Assembly: GCA_021152765.1 (NCBI GenBank)
Contig: JAGKUT010000027.1
Coordinates: forward strand, 1-8,601
Length of the DNA: 8,601 bases
Source: Actinomycetes bacterium
GTDB lineage: Bacteria; Bacillota_I; Bacilli_A; RF39; UBA660
Direction: 5' to 3'
Under the pieces are notes generated by a model. That model was not told where the DNA came from. It saw only the letters and a list, made by a program, of their open reading frames with translations, and did no database searches. The position numbers and the translations under genes are program-made. Within the stretch, counting starts at the first letter, position 1. Each line of letters opens with the position of its first letter. Below are positions 1 through 5,416 of the stretch, piece after piece.

Positions 1-750
1 ATCCATAGCTTTAAATATATTATAGTCAACATTTTTATTTATTTTTCTTAGATTTTTTATCAGTTCTTTTACTTCTTTTCTCTTACTTGTTCCATCATTT
101 ATTAATGAGCATCCTTCGGTAAACCTACATGCACAATTTATGAATGTTAATTCATTATATTTTTTCCATGATATTATCGATTCTTCTTTTACTAAGTATA
201 GTGGTCTAATAAGTTCTAATCCTTTATAATTTTCACTGTGAAGTTTTGGCATCATTGTTTTTATTTCTGAACCATATAGCATTGATAGAAGTGTTGTTTC
301 TATTACGTCATCAAAGTGATGTCCTAATGCGATTTTATTACATCCTAGTTCTTGTGCTTTATTATATAGATATCCTCTTCTCATTCTTGCGCACATATAG
401 CATGGACTTTTGGTATCTATTGTTGAAACAACGTCGAAGATATTGCTTTCAAACATTTCTATTGGTACATTTAGTATTTTTGCATTGTCTAATATAAAGT
501 TTTTGTTATATTCATTGTATCCAGGATCCATTACTACATAGTGAGCATTAAAGTTTATTTTTCCATGTCGTTTTATTTCTTGAATACATTTAGCTAGCAA
601 AAATGAGTCTTTTCCTCCACTAATACATACCATTATGTTGTCGTTTTCTTCTATTAGGTTATAGTTTTGTACTGCCCTTACAAATTTTGACCAAATTTCT
701 TTTCTATATGTTTTAATTATACTTTTTTCTATTTCTTTATATTTTTCCAT
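1..750 (-). CDS. ttcA: TtcA-family tRNA 2-thiocytidine synthetase-like protein (partial, C-terminus cut by window edge)
   Basis: This is an ATP-dependent PP-loop enzyme. In the TtcA family it adenylates C32 of certain tRNAs and replaces the oxygen with sulfur, using a [4Fe-4S] cluster. The frame is open from the ATG at 750 to the edge, giving 250 residues; family members are usually somewhat longer, so only the C-terminal part is missing. Visible motifs are the PP-loop SGGKDS (residues 44-49), the family motif PCYMCARMRRG (C117 and C120, expected cluster ligands), GHHFDD (143-148) followed by the ET..LSMLYG segment, and a late cysteine group NCACRF...C (C206, C208, C214) where the third ligand is expected. 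The start has an AAGGAAC ribosome binding site (760-766) inside the end of the upstream cysteine desulfurase gene, and the two genes overlap by 14 nt. That desulfurase is the likely sulfur donor. TilS and ThiI are less likely because of the CxxC motif. The s2C32 product itself is inferred from the family. Confidence 0.88.
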   Translation of the reverse strand, partial: MEKYKEIEKSIIKTYRKEIWSKFVRAVQNYNLIEENDNIMVCISGGKDSFLLAKCIQEIKRHGKINFNAHYVVMDPGYNEYNKNFILDNAKILNVPIEMFESNIFDVVSTIDTKSPCYMCARMRRGYLYNKAQELGCNKIALGHHFDDVIETTLLSMLYGSEIKTMMPKLHSENYKGLELIRPLYLVKEESIISWKKYNELTFINCACRFTEGCSLINDGTSKRKEVKELIKNLRKINKNVDYNIFKAMD

Positions 751-1870
751 TGTTTTTTAGTTCCTTTATATATTTATCAAATTCATTTATGAATTCTTCT
801 ATTTCTTCTTCTCTAGTTGTATGAGATATACTTAGTCTTATTGATGTTGATGCAAGTGATTTATCTTTTGTTAGAGCGTATATTAATTTTGATGGTGTAC
901 CTATTGGACAGCATGATGTTTTACTTGATAAATATATTTCCTTTTTACTTAGATAATCAACAACATCTTGTGATTTTATTCCTTTTATGCTGAAATTAAT
1001 TGTAAATGGCATTGATGCTTCTGTGTTATTTATGTGTATGAAATCATATTGTTTTATGTAGTCTATTATTTTTTTATTTAATTTTTTTGCATATTCATAT
1101 CTTTGTTTTTGATTTTCTATTGCCTTTTTTAGTGCGCATGCTGTAGCGGCAATTCCTGGTACATTTGGTGTTCCACTTCTATAAACTGTTGTAGATCTTC
1201 CACCATTTATTATTGGTTTTAAACCTACATCTTTCTTTTTCACAAGTATTCCCATATCATTTGTTCCATAAAATTTATGTGGTGCAATTGTTATTAAATC
1301 TACATCTTTATAGTTAATTGTAACTTTTCCTATTGATTGAGATGCGTCTGAGTGAAAATATGTATTTGGATATTCTTTTAGTAACTTTCCTATTTCTTCT
1401 ATTGGTTGAACAAGTCCTAATTCACTATCTACTGAGCATACACTTACTAGTATTGTATCTTTTCTTATCATTTGTTTTAGTGTTTCAATATTTATTAGTC
1501 CATTTTTATCCACTGGTATTAATTCTACTTCGAATCCAAGTTCCGCCATTATTGTTGCTGATGCTATAATGGATGTATGTTCTAGACAACTTACTAGTAT
1601 GTGTTTTCCATAATTTTTATATCTTTCACATATTCCTTTTATTGCTAAATTGTTGGATTCAGTTGCTCCACTTGTATATATTATCTCTTCTGGTAATATA
1701 TCTAACATATCAGCAATTGTCTTTGTTGAATCTTCTATTAATTGTTGTGATTTTTTTCCAAATTCATGGTTTGCATTTGGATTTCCATAATAATTTAAAG
1801 CTGTATCATAATATTTATCTAAAACTTCTTTGTCAACTTTTGTGTTTGCGGCGTGGTCTAAATATATCAT
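737..1870 (-). CDS. Cysteine desulfurase (NifS/IscS-type, PLP-dependent)
   Basis: This class V aminotransferase-fold enzyme takes sulfur from L-cysteine as an enzyme persulfide, releasing alanine. The 377 residues match the family's usual length. Motifs in order: YLDHAAN at the N-terminus, TSGATESNN (66-74, PLP phosphate binding), the LEHTS histidine (about H98), HSDASQ (D175, Q178), APHKFYG with the Schiff-base lysine at about K199, and a C-terminal loop SSKTSCCPIG with adjacent cysteines C320/C321, one of which should carry the persulfide. The ATG at 1870 is chosen because AAAGGAAG (1879-1886) lies 8 nt before it; an in-frame GTG at 1879 overlaps that site and cannot use it. The gene has its own promoter and overlaps the TtcA-like gene by 14 nt, so sulfur delivery to tRNA thiolation is the likely job. 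Fe-S cluster supply cannot be excluded. Oddities are the tandem cysteines and GTNDMG where relatives usually have GPKGIG. Confidence 0.93.
   Translation of the reverse strand: MIYLDHAANTKVDKEVLDKYYDTALNYYGNPNANHEFGKKSQQLIEDSTKTIADMLDILPEEIIYTSGATESNNLAIKGICERYKNYGKHILVSCLEHTSIIASATIMAELGFEVELIPVDKNGLINIETLKQMIRKDTILVSVCSVDSELGLVQPIEEIGKLLKEYPNTYFHSDASQSIGKVTINYKDVDLITIAPHKFYGTNDMGILVKKKDVGLKPIINGGRSTTVYRSGTPNVPGIAATACALKKAIENQKQRYEYAKKLNKKIIDYIKQYDFIHINNTEASMPFTINFSIKGIKSQDVVDYLSKKEIYLSSKTSCCPIGTPSKLIYALTKDKSLASTSIRLSISHTTREEEIEEFINEFDKYIKELKNNGKI
760..766 (-). promoter_or_regulatory. Ribosome binding site of the TtcA-like gene
   Basis: AAGGAAC lies 9 nt before the ATG at 750, inside the last codons of the cysteine desulfurase gene. 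It fixes the start of the TtcA-like protein and, with the 14-nt overlap, suggests translational coupling. Confidence 0.6.
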
Positions 1871-1878
1871 TTTATTCA

Positions 1879-1886
1879 CTTCCTTT
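1879..1886 (-). promoter_or_regulatory. Ribosome binding site deciding the cysteine desulfurase start
   Basis: AAAGGAAG is followed by an 8-nt spacer and the ATG at 1870. The upstream in-frame GTG (1877-1879) overlaps this element, so the ATG is the better start, giving 377 rather than 380 residues. Confidence 0.7.
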
Positions 1887-1899
1887 AATACATGTTTAC

Positions 1900-1928
1900 A
1901 TTATACTCTTTTGTTTTTTGTGTGTCTA
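1900..1928 (-). promoter_or_regulatory. Sigma-A-type promoter of the cysteine desulfurase/TtcA-like operon
   Basis: On the minus strand, TAGACA (1923-1928; five of six bases of TTGACA) is followed by a 17-bp spacer and a perfect TATAAT (1900-1905). The predicted transcript starts near 1893, leaving a leader of about 23 nt that holds the AAAGGAAG site. The promoter separates this operon from the three genes upstream on the same strand. Confidence 0.75.
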
Positions 1929-1935
1929 TACATAT

Positions 1936-1959
1936 TTTAAAAGTGCAGGTTCCTGCACT
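1936..1959 (-). terminator. GC-rich hairpin, probable weak terminator of the SDR/YnbB-type operon
   Basis: A perfect inverted repeat, AGTGCAGG-TT-CCTGCACT (1942-1959), lies 4 nt after the TAG stop of the 99-residue gene. In RNA it forms a 7-bp stem with a 4-nt loop. On the minus strand it is followed by only about four T residues and then AAAA, so the U-tract is weak. It ends 13 bp upstream of the next operon's -35 box, so it could instead, or also, be a regulator binding site. Confidence 0.5.
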
Positions 1960-1963
1960 ATTT

Positions 1964-2263
1964 CTATTTATTTGTATTATTATAATAGTTTTGTTCTGCT
2001 AGTTGTTTTGATAGTTCATCAATATCTGTTATATCCATATATCCTTGAACGTCATTTATATAGTCTTCTATCGCAAATATTAAACTTTCTAATGTTTGAT
2101 ATTGTTCATAGTTTATGTTGTGATTGTTTAATATATTTATTTGTTCATCTGATAATAATAAACCATTTTTTCTTGTTTTAAGTTGTGTGTGTTCTATATT
2201 TAGATTTATTCCTAAATCATCTAATAATGTATCTATATCATTTTGTTTGTTTGTCTTAATCAT
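1964..2263 (-). CDS. Small acidic protein of unknown function (99 aa)
   Basis: I do not recognise a named family. The protein is 99 residues, rich in Asn, Asp, Glu, Gln and Ile, with no signal peptide, membrane segment or cysteine. It looks helical: a short N-terminal part with DTLLDDLGINLN, a core from LLLSDEQINILNNHNI through LESLIFAIEDYI, then an acidic C-terminal helix and a polar NYYNNTNK tail. The start is well supported: GGAGGAA (2268-2274) lies 4 nt before the ATG and inside the end of the YnbB-type gene, with an 8-nt overlap (ATGATTAA). It is the last gene of the SDR/YnbB-type operon and is followed by a hairpin. Tight coupling suggests a role with the enzymes upstream, perhaps as a partner or regulator, but this is inference. 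The good ribosome binding site, operon position and normal codon use argue that it is a real gene. Confidence 0.8.
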   Translation of the reverse strand: MIKTNKQNDIDTLLDDLGINLNIEHTQLKTRKNGLLLSDEQINILNNHNINYEQYQTLESLIFAIEDYINDVQGYMDITDIDELSKQLAEQNYYNNTNK

Positions 2264-3512
2264 TTTGTTCCTCCAATTTTTGTATTGCTTTTGCTAAACC
2301 AATTTTTCCATATTCATATGTTAAACTTCCTTGTTGATAAGCAATATATGGTGGTCTAATTGGTCCATCGCATGATAATTCTATTGATGAACCTTGTGTA
2401 AATGCTCCTGCTGCCATTATTACTTTATCTGTATATCCTGGCATTTCCCATGGAACTGGCTCTACATATGAGTCGATTGCTGATCCTGATTGTATTCCTT
2501 GGCAATATTTTATTAGTTTTGTTTCATCTTTGAATATAATGTTTTGTACTATGTCTGCTCTTTTATCGTTGTATTTTGGTTCTACTTCGTATCCTAGTGT
2601 TTCTAGTACTTTACTTGTTAAAATAGCTGTTTTTAGTGCGTTTGCTACAACTCTAGGTGCTAAATATATTCCTTGTAGGAATTGTTTATTTATCCCTAGC
2701 GTTGGTCCTACTTCTTTTCCTTCTCCTGGTAGTGTTAATCTTTCTGCACATAGTTCTACTAATTCTTTTTTTCCTACTATATACGCTCCGTTAGGCGCAA
2801 TTCCTCCACCTAGGTTTTTTATTAATGATCCAACTACTATATCTGCTCCTATTTCTGTTGGTTCTTGTTTTGTAACAAATTCGCAGTAGCAGTTATCTAT
2901 CATTATTATTATATCTTTATCTATTTCTTTTATAAATTTAATTACTTTTTCAACTTTATCTAGTGTTATACTCTTCCTTGTAGAGTATCCCTTTGATCTT
3001 TGTATCTCAATTAGTTTTATTTTTTTATTTGTTATTGTTTCTTTTATTCTATCATAATCAAAATCGTTATTTATTAGATTTATTTGTTCATAATTTATAT
3101 TAAATGACATTAATGAACTACTATTTTCTTCTATACCTATTACTTCATCTAGTGTATCATATGGTTTTCCTGTTATTGAAAGAAGTGTATCGTTTGGTCT
3201 TAATAGTGCGAAAAATGCAACTGTTAGTGCGTGAGAACCTGATATGAATTGTCCTCTGACTAATGCATCTTCAGCGTTGAAGATTTCTTTATATATAGAT
3301 TCTATTGTTTCTCTTCCAATATCATTATATCCATATCCTGTTGTTTCATTAAAATGCACTTCTGAAACTTTATTGTTTTGGAATGCTTTTAGGACTTTGA
3401 AACTGTTATATGCACATATTTGATCTACTTCGTTTAATTCTTTTTGTATATTTATTTCTTCTTGTTCAATTAGATTCCATGTTGATTCTTTTATATCTAA
3501 CATATTATTCAT
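2256..3512 (-). CDS. YnbB / methionine gamma-lyase-family PLP-dependent protein ("aluminium resistance" family)
   Basis: This is a fold-type I PLP enzyme of the Met_gamma_lyase (YnbB) family, which is common in Firmicutes. Members are labelled methionine gamma-lyase-like or aluminium resistance proteins, but the true substrate is generally unknown. The 418 residues match the family length. Visible motifs, numbered from the chosen start: TGYGYNDIGRE (58-68), FISGSHA (89-95), IMIDNCYCEF with the cofactor aspartate at about D206, VGSLIKNLGGG with the Schiff-base lysine at about K232, a GEGKEVGPTLG segment (264-274), and a C-terminal CDGPIRPPY. The ATG at 3512 is preferred because GGAGGAA (3519-3525) lies 6 nt upstream; an in-frame ATG at 3527 begins inside that site and would add five residues. 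The gene overlaps both neighbours by 8 nt. The context suggests amino-acid or sulfur metabolism, but the reaction cannot be assigned. Confidence 0.88.
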   Translation of the reverse strand: MNNMLDIKESTWNLIEQEEINIQKELNEVDQICAYNSFKVLKAFQNNKVSEVHFNETTGYGYNDIGRETIESIYKEIFNAEDALVRGQFISGSHALTVAFFALLRPNDTLLSITGKPYDTLDEVIGIEENSSSLMSFNINYEQINLINNDFDYDRIKETITNKKIKLIEIQRSKGYSTRKSITLDKVEKVIKFIKEIDKDIIIMIDNCYCEFVTKQEPTEIGADIVVGSLIKNLGGGIAPNGAYIVGKKELVELCAERLTLPGEGKEVGPTLGINKQFLQGIYLAPRVVANALKTAILTSKVLETLGYEVEPKYNDKRADIVQNIIFKDETKLIKYCQGIQSGSAIDSYVEPVPWEMPGYTDKVIMAAGAFTQGSSIELSCDGPIRPPYIAYQQGSLTYEYGKIGLAKAIQKLEEQND

Positions 3513-4245
3513 GGATTGTTCCTCCATCTACTCTTATTGTTTCATTGTTTATATATTTCGCTTCGTCTGTTGAAAGGAAATATACTACATTTGCAATTTC
3601 AACTGGTTCTGCAAATCTGTTTAGAAGTATTTTACTTTCTTCTTCTTTTTTGTATTCTTCATCTAGGTTTTTATTCATTTCAGTATTTATCCATCCTGGC
3701 GCTACACAGTTTACTCTTATATATGGAGCAAAGTGTAGAGCAAGATTATGTGTTAATGAGATTAATCCTGCTTTTGATGCATCATAGTCTAAGCTATATT
3801 CATAGTATGTATCTATTCCATTTGTTGATGAAATATTTACTATGTTTCCATGTTTTTCTTTTAACATATATTCTCCTACACATTTTGTTACAAGGAAAGG
3901 TCCTACTAAATTAGTATCTAGTATCTTCATAAAGTTTTCTTTTGTTTTATCTTCGAATGTCGTATCTATCGCGATTCCTGCATTATTAATAAGTATATCT
4001 ATTTTTTTAAATTTTTCTATTGATGTTTCTACCATATTTTTTATCTCTGATTCGTTTGTAATATCTGCTTTTACTGGTAATACTTCTATATTAAATTTTT
4101 TTAGTTCTTCTGCGAGTTTAAATGCTTCTTCTTCACTATTATTATAGTTTAGTATTATATTATGATTATTTTGCGCAAATACTTTTGCAATAGCGGCTCC
4201 AAGACCTCTTGATGCACCTGTTATAAGTACTGTTTTTCTTTCCAT
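3505..4245 (-). CDS. Short-chain dehydrogenase/reductase (FabG-like, NAD(P)-dependent)
   Basis: This is a classical Rossmann-fold SDR of 246 residues, the usual length. Motifs: TGASRGLG (9-16, dinucleotide binding), NNAG (87-90), TN (N112), NISS (137-140) with the catalytic serine, YDASK (Y154, K158), and VAPGWINTEM (181-190). The catalytic Asn-Ser-Tyr-Lys set is complete, so it should be an active oxidoreductase. The closest general description is 3-oxoacyl-ACP reductase-like, but it sits with a PLP enzyme rather than fatty-acid synthesis genes, so a different carbonyl or alcohol substrate is likely. The ATG at 4245 is chosen because AAGTGG lies 5 nt before it and the fold starts there. An in-frame ATG at 4287 has no ribosome binding site, lies upstream of the predicted transcription start, and would add a Lys-rich 14-residue tail. 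It is the first gene of the operon and overlaps the next by 8 nt. Confidence 0.9.
   Translation of the reverse strand: MERKTVLITGASRGLGAAIAKVFAQNNHNIILNYNNSEEEAFKLAEELKKFNIEVLPVKADITNESEIKNMVETSIEKFKKIDILINNAGIAIDTTFEDKTKENFMKILDTNLVGPFLVTKCVGEYMLKEKHGNIVNISSTNGIDTYYEYSLDYDASKAGLISLTHNLALHFAPYIRVNCVAPGWINTEMNKNLDEEYKKEEESKILLNRFAEPVEIANVVYFLSTDEAKYINNETIRVDGGTIHE
3519..3525 (-). promoter_or_regulatory. Ribosome binding site deciding the YnbB-type protein start
   Basis: GGAGGAA lies within the last codons of the SDR gene, 6 nt before the ATG at 3512. It makes the ATG at 3527, which overlaps it, an unlikely start. The same GGAGGAACAA string precedes the next gene of the operon (2265-2274). Confidence 0.7.
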
Positions 4246-4277
4246 TTTTTCCACTTCTTTTCCTTTTTTCTTTATAT

Positions 4278-4286
4278 ATAATAACA
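4278..4286 (-). promoter_or_regulatory. Extended -10 promoter of the SDR operon
   Basis: On the minus strand TGTTATTAT fits the extended -10 form TGn-TATAAT with one mismatch. No convincing -35 box lies 16-18 bp upstream (best local match about three of six bases). The predicted start near 4271 gives a leader of about 26 nt and places the alternative ATG at 4287 outside the transcript. Confidence 0.4.
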
Positions 4287-4320
4287 TATTTTTATGATAT
4301 TTGGTAGAATTATTTTTTCA

Positions 4321-4355
4321 TAGAAAAAGAGTAAAATTAAAGGTCTTTTACTCTT
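4321..4355 (-). terminator. Intrinsic terminator of the two-gene unknown operon, stop codon in the loop
   Basis: A perfect 10-bp stem, AAGAGTAAAA / TTTTACTCTT (4346-4355 and 4327-4336), has a 9-nt loop and is followed on the minus strand by TTTCTA, giving a run of five T residues at the stem end. The 5' arm encodes the last residues of the 55-residue protein and its TAA stop (4337-4339) lies in the loop. The SDR operon promoter begins about 35 bp further on. Confidence 0.7.
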
Positions 4356-4504
4356 GAAATATCTATTGGTAATTTTCTTGGCATTGTGTCTGTTTGGTAG
4401 TATGCCTTTTTTGATTTTTTATCATATTGTATCACTAATGTCTTAGCGTCTTTTCTTACTAATTTTCTTATTAATTCTTTGTCACAAATAATTCTTTCTG
4501 TCAT
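4337..4504 (-). CDS. Small basic protein of unknown function (55 aa)
   Basis: I recognise no family. The protein has 55 residues, about ten Lys and five Arg against eight acidic residues, so it is clearly basic. It has one cysteine (C7) and no membrane segment or signal peptide. The N-terminal half looks helical (DKELIRKLVRKDA), followed by a likely beta hairpin around TLVIQYDKKSKKAYYQTD and a short tail, compatible with a small nucleic-acid-binding fold, though this is inference. The stop of the 237-residue gene is only 1 nt upstream, so the two are surely co-transcribed. The ATG at 4504 follows a GGGGGAA stretch at a suitable distance. An in-frame GTG at 4519 would add five residues (MGENK) but lacks a good site. 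The 3' end forms part of the terminator stem. Confidence 0.72.
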   Translation of the reverse strand: MTERIICDKELIRKLVRKDAKTLVIQYDKKSKKAYYQTDTMPRKLPIDISRVKDL

Positions 4505-4505
4505 C

Positions 4506-5219
4506 TTATTTTCCCCCACCGATTTTTTTCACTTTTTGACGCCCTTTTATTTCTTTGATTCCCTTAATATCTTCAATATTATATTTTTGATTTTCGTGCT
4601 TTTCTCTGATGAATTCTAATTCATATGCTTCTAATTGTTCCTGTTCTAGTCCTTCATTAGTTGTTTTATCATATAGTGCTTGATAGTCTTCAAGTATTTG
4701 ATTTTGTTTTCTCATATGTTTAAATATTGTATCAATTGGTAATTCGTTTTTTTCTTTTGCATATTGTTTATATATATTAAGAATTTTTCTTATTAAGAAA
4801 GATGTATTTTCATCAAACTTGACAGGTCCATTTTTTAATTGTTGTATATTGCAGTATTCTTCATAAAAATCATGTTTCTTAAGATATATTTGAAAACTTT
4901 CATTTCTTATTATATATTCAAATACTTCTATATGCTTATTGTATAATACTTTTATTCTTCTTGTTTCTTTTTTAATTGTTCCAATTATCGTTATGTCGCC
5001 TTGTTCTTTTCTATTATTTTTTAATGATAGACTATTCATATATGTTTTGTATTTATCTTCAAATTCATATACTTTGTCAGAGAAGAAACATCTTATTTCA
5101 TCTGAATTTTCAAATGACGTGGTTAGAGTATCGATTTTATCAATTGTATTTCTTTCAAGTACAACTTTTCTTTTTCCATCTTTATCTATACAGATTACAA
5201 GTTCAAAGGTTTTATCCAT
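4506..5219 (-). CDS. Protein of unknown function (237 aa), lysine/glutamate-rich
   Basis: I do not recognise this protein. It has 237 residues, no signal peptide, no hydrophobic membrane segment and only three cysteines, so it is probably cytosolic. The N-terminus (FELVICIDKDGKRKVVLE) looks like a pair of beta strands. The middle has another strand pair (DITIIGTIKKETRRIKVLY), then a mixed region up to about residue 150. The C-terminal third is strongly helical and charged, possibly a coiled coil (about 180-210), and ends in a basic tail with IKGIKEIKG and a final GGGK. No catalytic motif is evident. The start at 5219 is supported by GAGGG/AAGTGG 4-10 nt upstream and by a strong promoter placed to give a short leader. 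It is followed 1 nt later by the 55-residue gene, and it is read divergently from the SNF2 gene across a 197-bp gap. Confidence 0.8.
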   Translation of the reverse strand: MDKTFELVICIDKDGKRKVVLERNTIDKIDTLTTSFENSDEIRCFFSDKVYEFEDKYKTYMNSLSLKNNRKEQGDITIIGTIKKETRRIKVLYNKHIEVFEYIIRNESFQIYLKKHDFYEEYCNIQQLKNGPVKFDENTSFLIRKILNIYKQYAKEKNELPIDTIFKHMRKQNQILEDYQALYDKTTNEGLEQEQLEAYELEFIREKHENQKYNIEDIKGIKEIKGRQKVKKIGGGK

Positions 5220-5246
5220 ACTACCACTTCCCTCTGTTGAGGATTT

Positions 5247-5275
5247 ATTTTAACACAGTTTCTTGTTTCTGTCTA
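5247..5275 (-). promoter_or_regulatory. Sigma-A-type promoter of the 237-aa/55-aa gene pair
   Basis: On the minus strand, TAGACA (5270-5275) is followed by a 17-bp spacer and TAAAAT (5247-5252), which is preceded by TGT in extended -10 form. Runs of A just upstream (about 5279-5311) resemble an UP element. The predicted start near 5240 gives a leader of about 20 nt. The same -35 hexamer and spacing occur at the cysteine desulfurase promoter. Confidence 0.7.
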
Positions 5276-5367
5276 GGTGTTTTTCTGGTTATTTTTTTCT
5301 TTTTTTACTTACTGTTTTTAATACACATTTTTTAAATTTATTTGTTGTTAATTTTTTATTTTCTTCG

Positions 5368-5396
5368 TTGTTTTTATTTAATGAGTGTGTTAGAAT
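5368..5396 (+). promoter_or_regulatory. Extended -10 promoter of the SNF2 gene
   Basis: TTGTTT (5368-5373, half match to TTGACA) is followed by a 17-bp spacer and TAGAAT (5391-5396), preceded by TGT in extended -10 form. The predicted start near 5403 lies just before the GAGGTGAT ribosome binding site, so the leader would be only about 14 nt. This promoter faces away from the one at 5247-5275. Confidence 0.55.
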
Positions 5397-5404
5397 ATTG
5401 GTTT

Positions 5405-5412
5405 GAGGTGAT
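5405..5412 (+). promoter_or_regulatory. Ribosome binding site deciding the SNF2 TTG start
   Basis: GAGGTGAT is an eight-base match to the usual 16S anti-Shine-Dalgarno complement (AAGGAGGTGATC). It lies 4 nt before TTG at 5417. The ATG at 5381 and the TTG at 5342 in the same frame have no such site and fall upstream of the predicted transcription start. Confidence 0.75.
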
Positions 5413-5416
5413 TCTC

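Noticed and set aside
246..497. Open plus-strand frame rich in Leu/Phe/Tyr
   Set aside because: It lies antisense to the TtcA-like gene, whose motifs are clear. The composition is what T-rich antisense DNA gives.
1333..2181. Two open plus-strand frames with membrane-like composition
   Set aside because: They are antisense to the cysteine desulfurase, its promoter and the 99-residue gene, with no sensible start or ribosome binding site. The hydrophobicity comes from TTT/TTA/ATT on the T-rich strand.
2530..4147. Several overlapping open plus-strand frames, including ones rich in Ser/Phe
   Set aside because: They are antisense to the YnbB-type and SDR genes, which carry complete catalytic motifs on the minus strand.
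4939..5335. Two open plus-strand frames running into the intergenic region
   Set aside because: They are mostly antisense to the 237-residue gene and cross its promoter, and their composition is typical antisense. The 237-residue frame has a good promoter and start.
5276..5367. T-rich runs between the divergent promoters as a possible terminator or small RNA
   Set aside because: No stable inverted repeat precedes the T runs. They are better explained as A/T-tracts upstream of the two promoters.
5342..5416. N-terminal extension of the SNF2 protein from TTG 5342 or ATG 5381
   Set aside because: No ribosome binding site precedes either codon, both lie upstream of the predicted transcript start, and the extension is hydrophobic residues encoded by T-rich promoter DNA.
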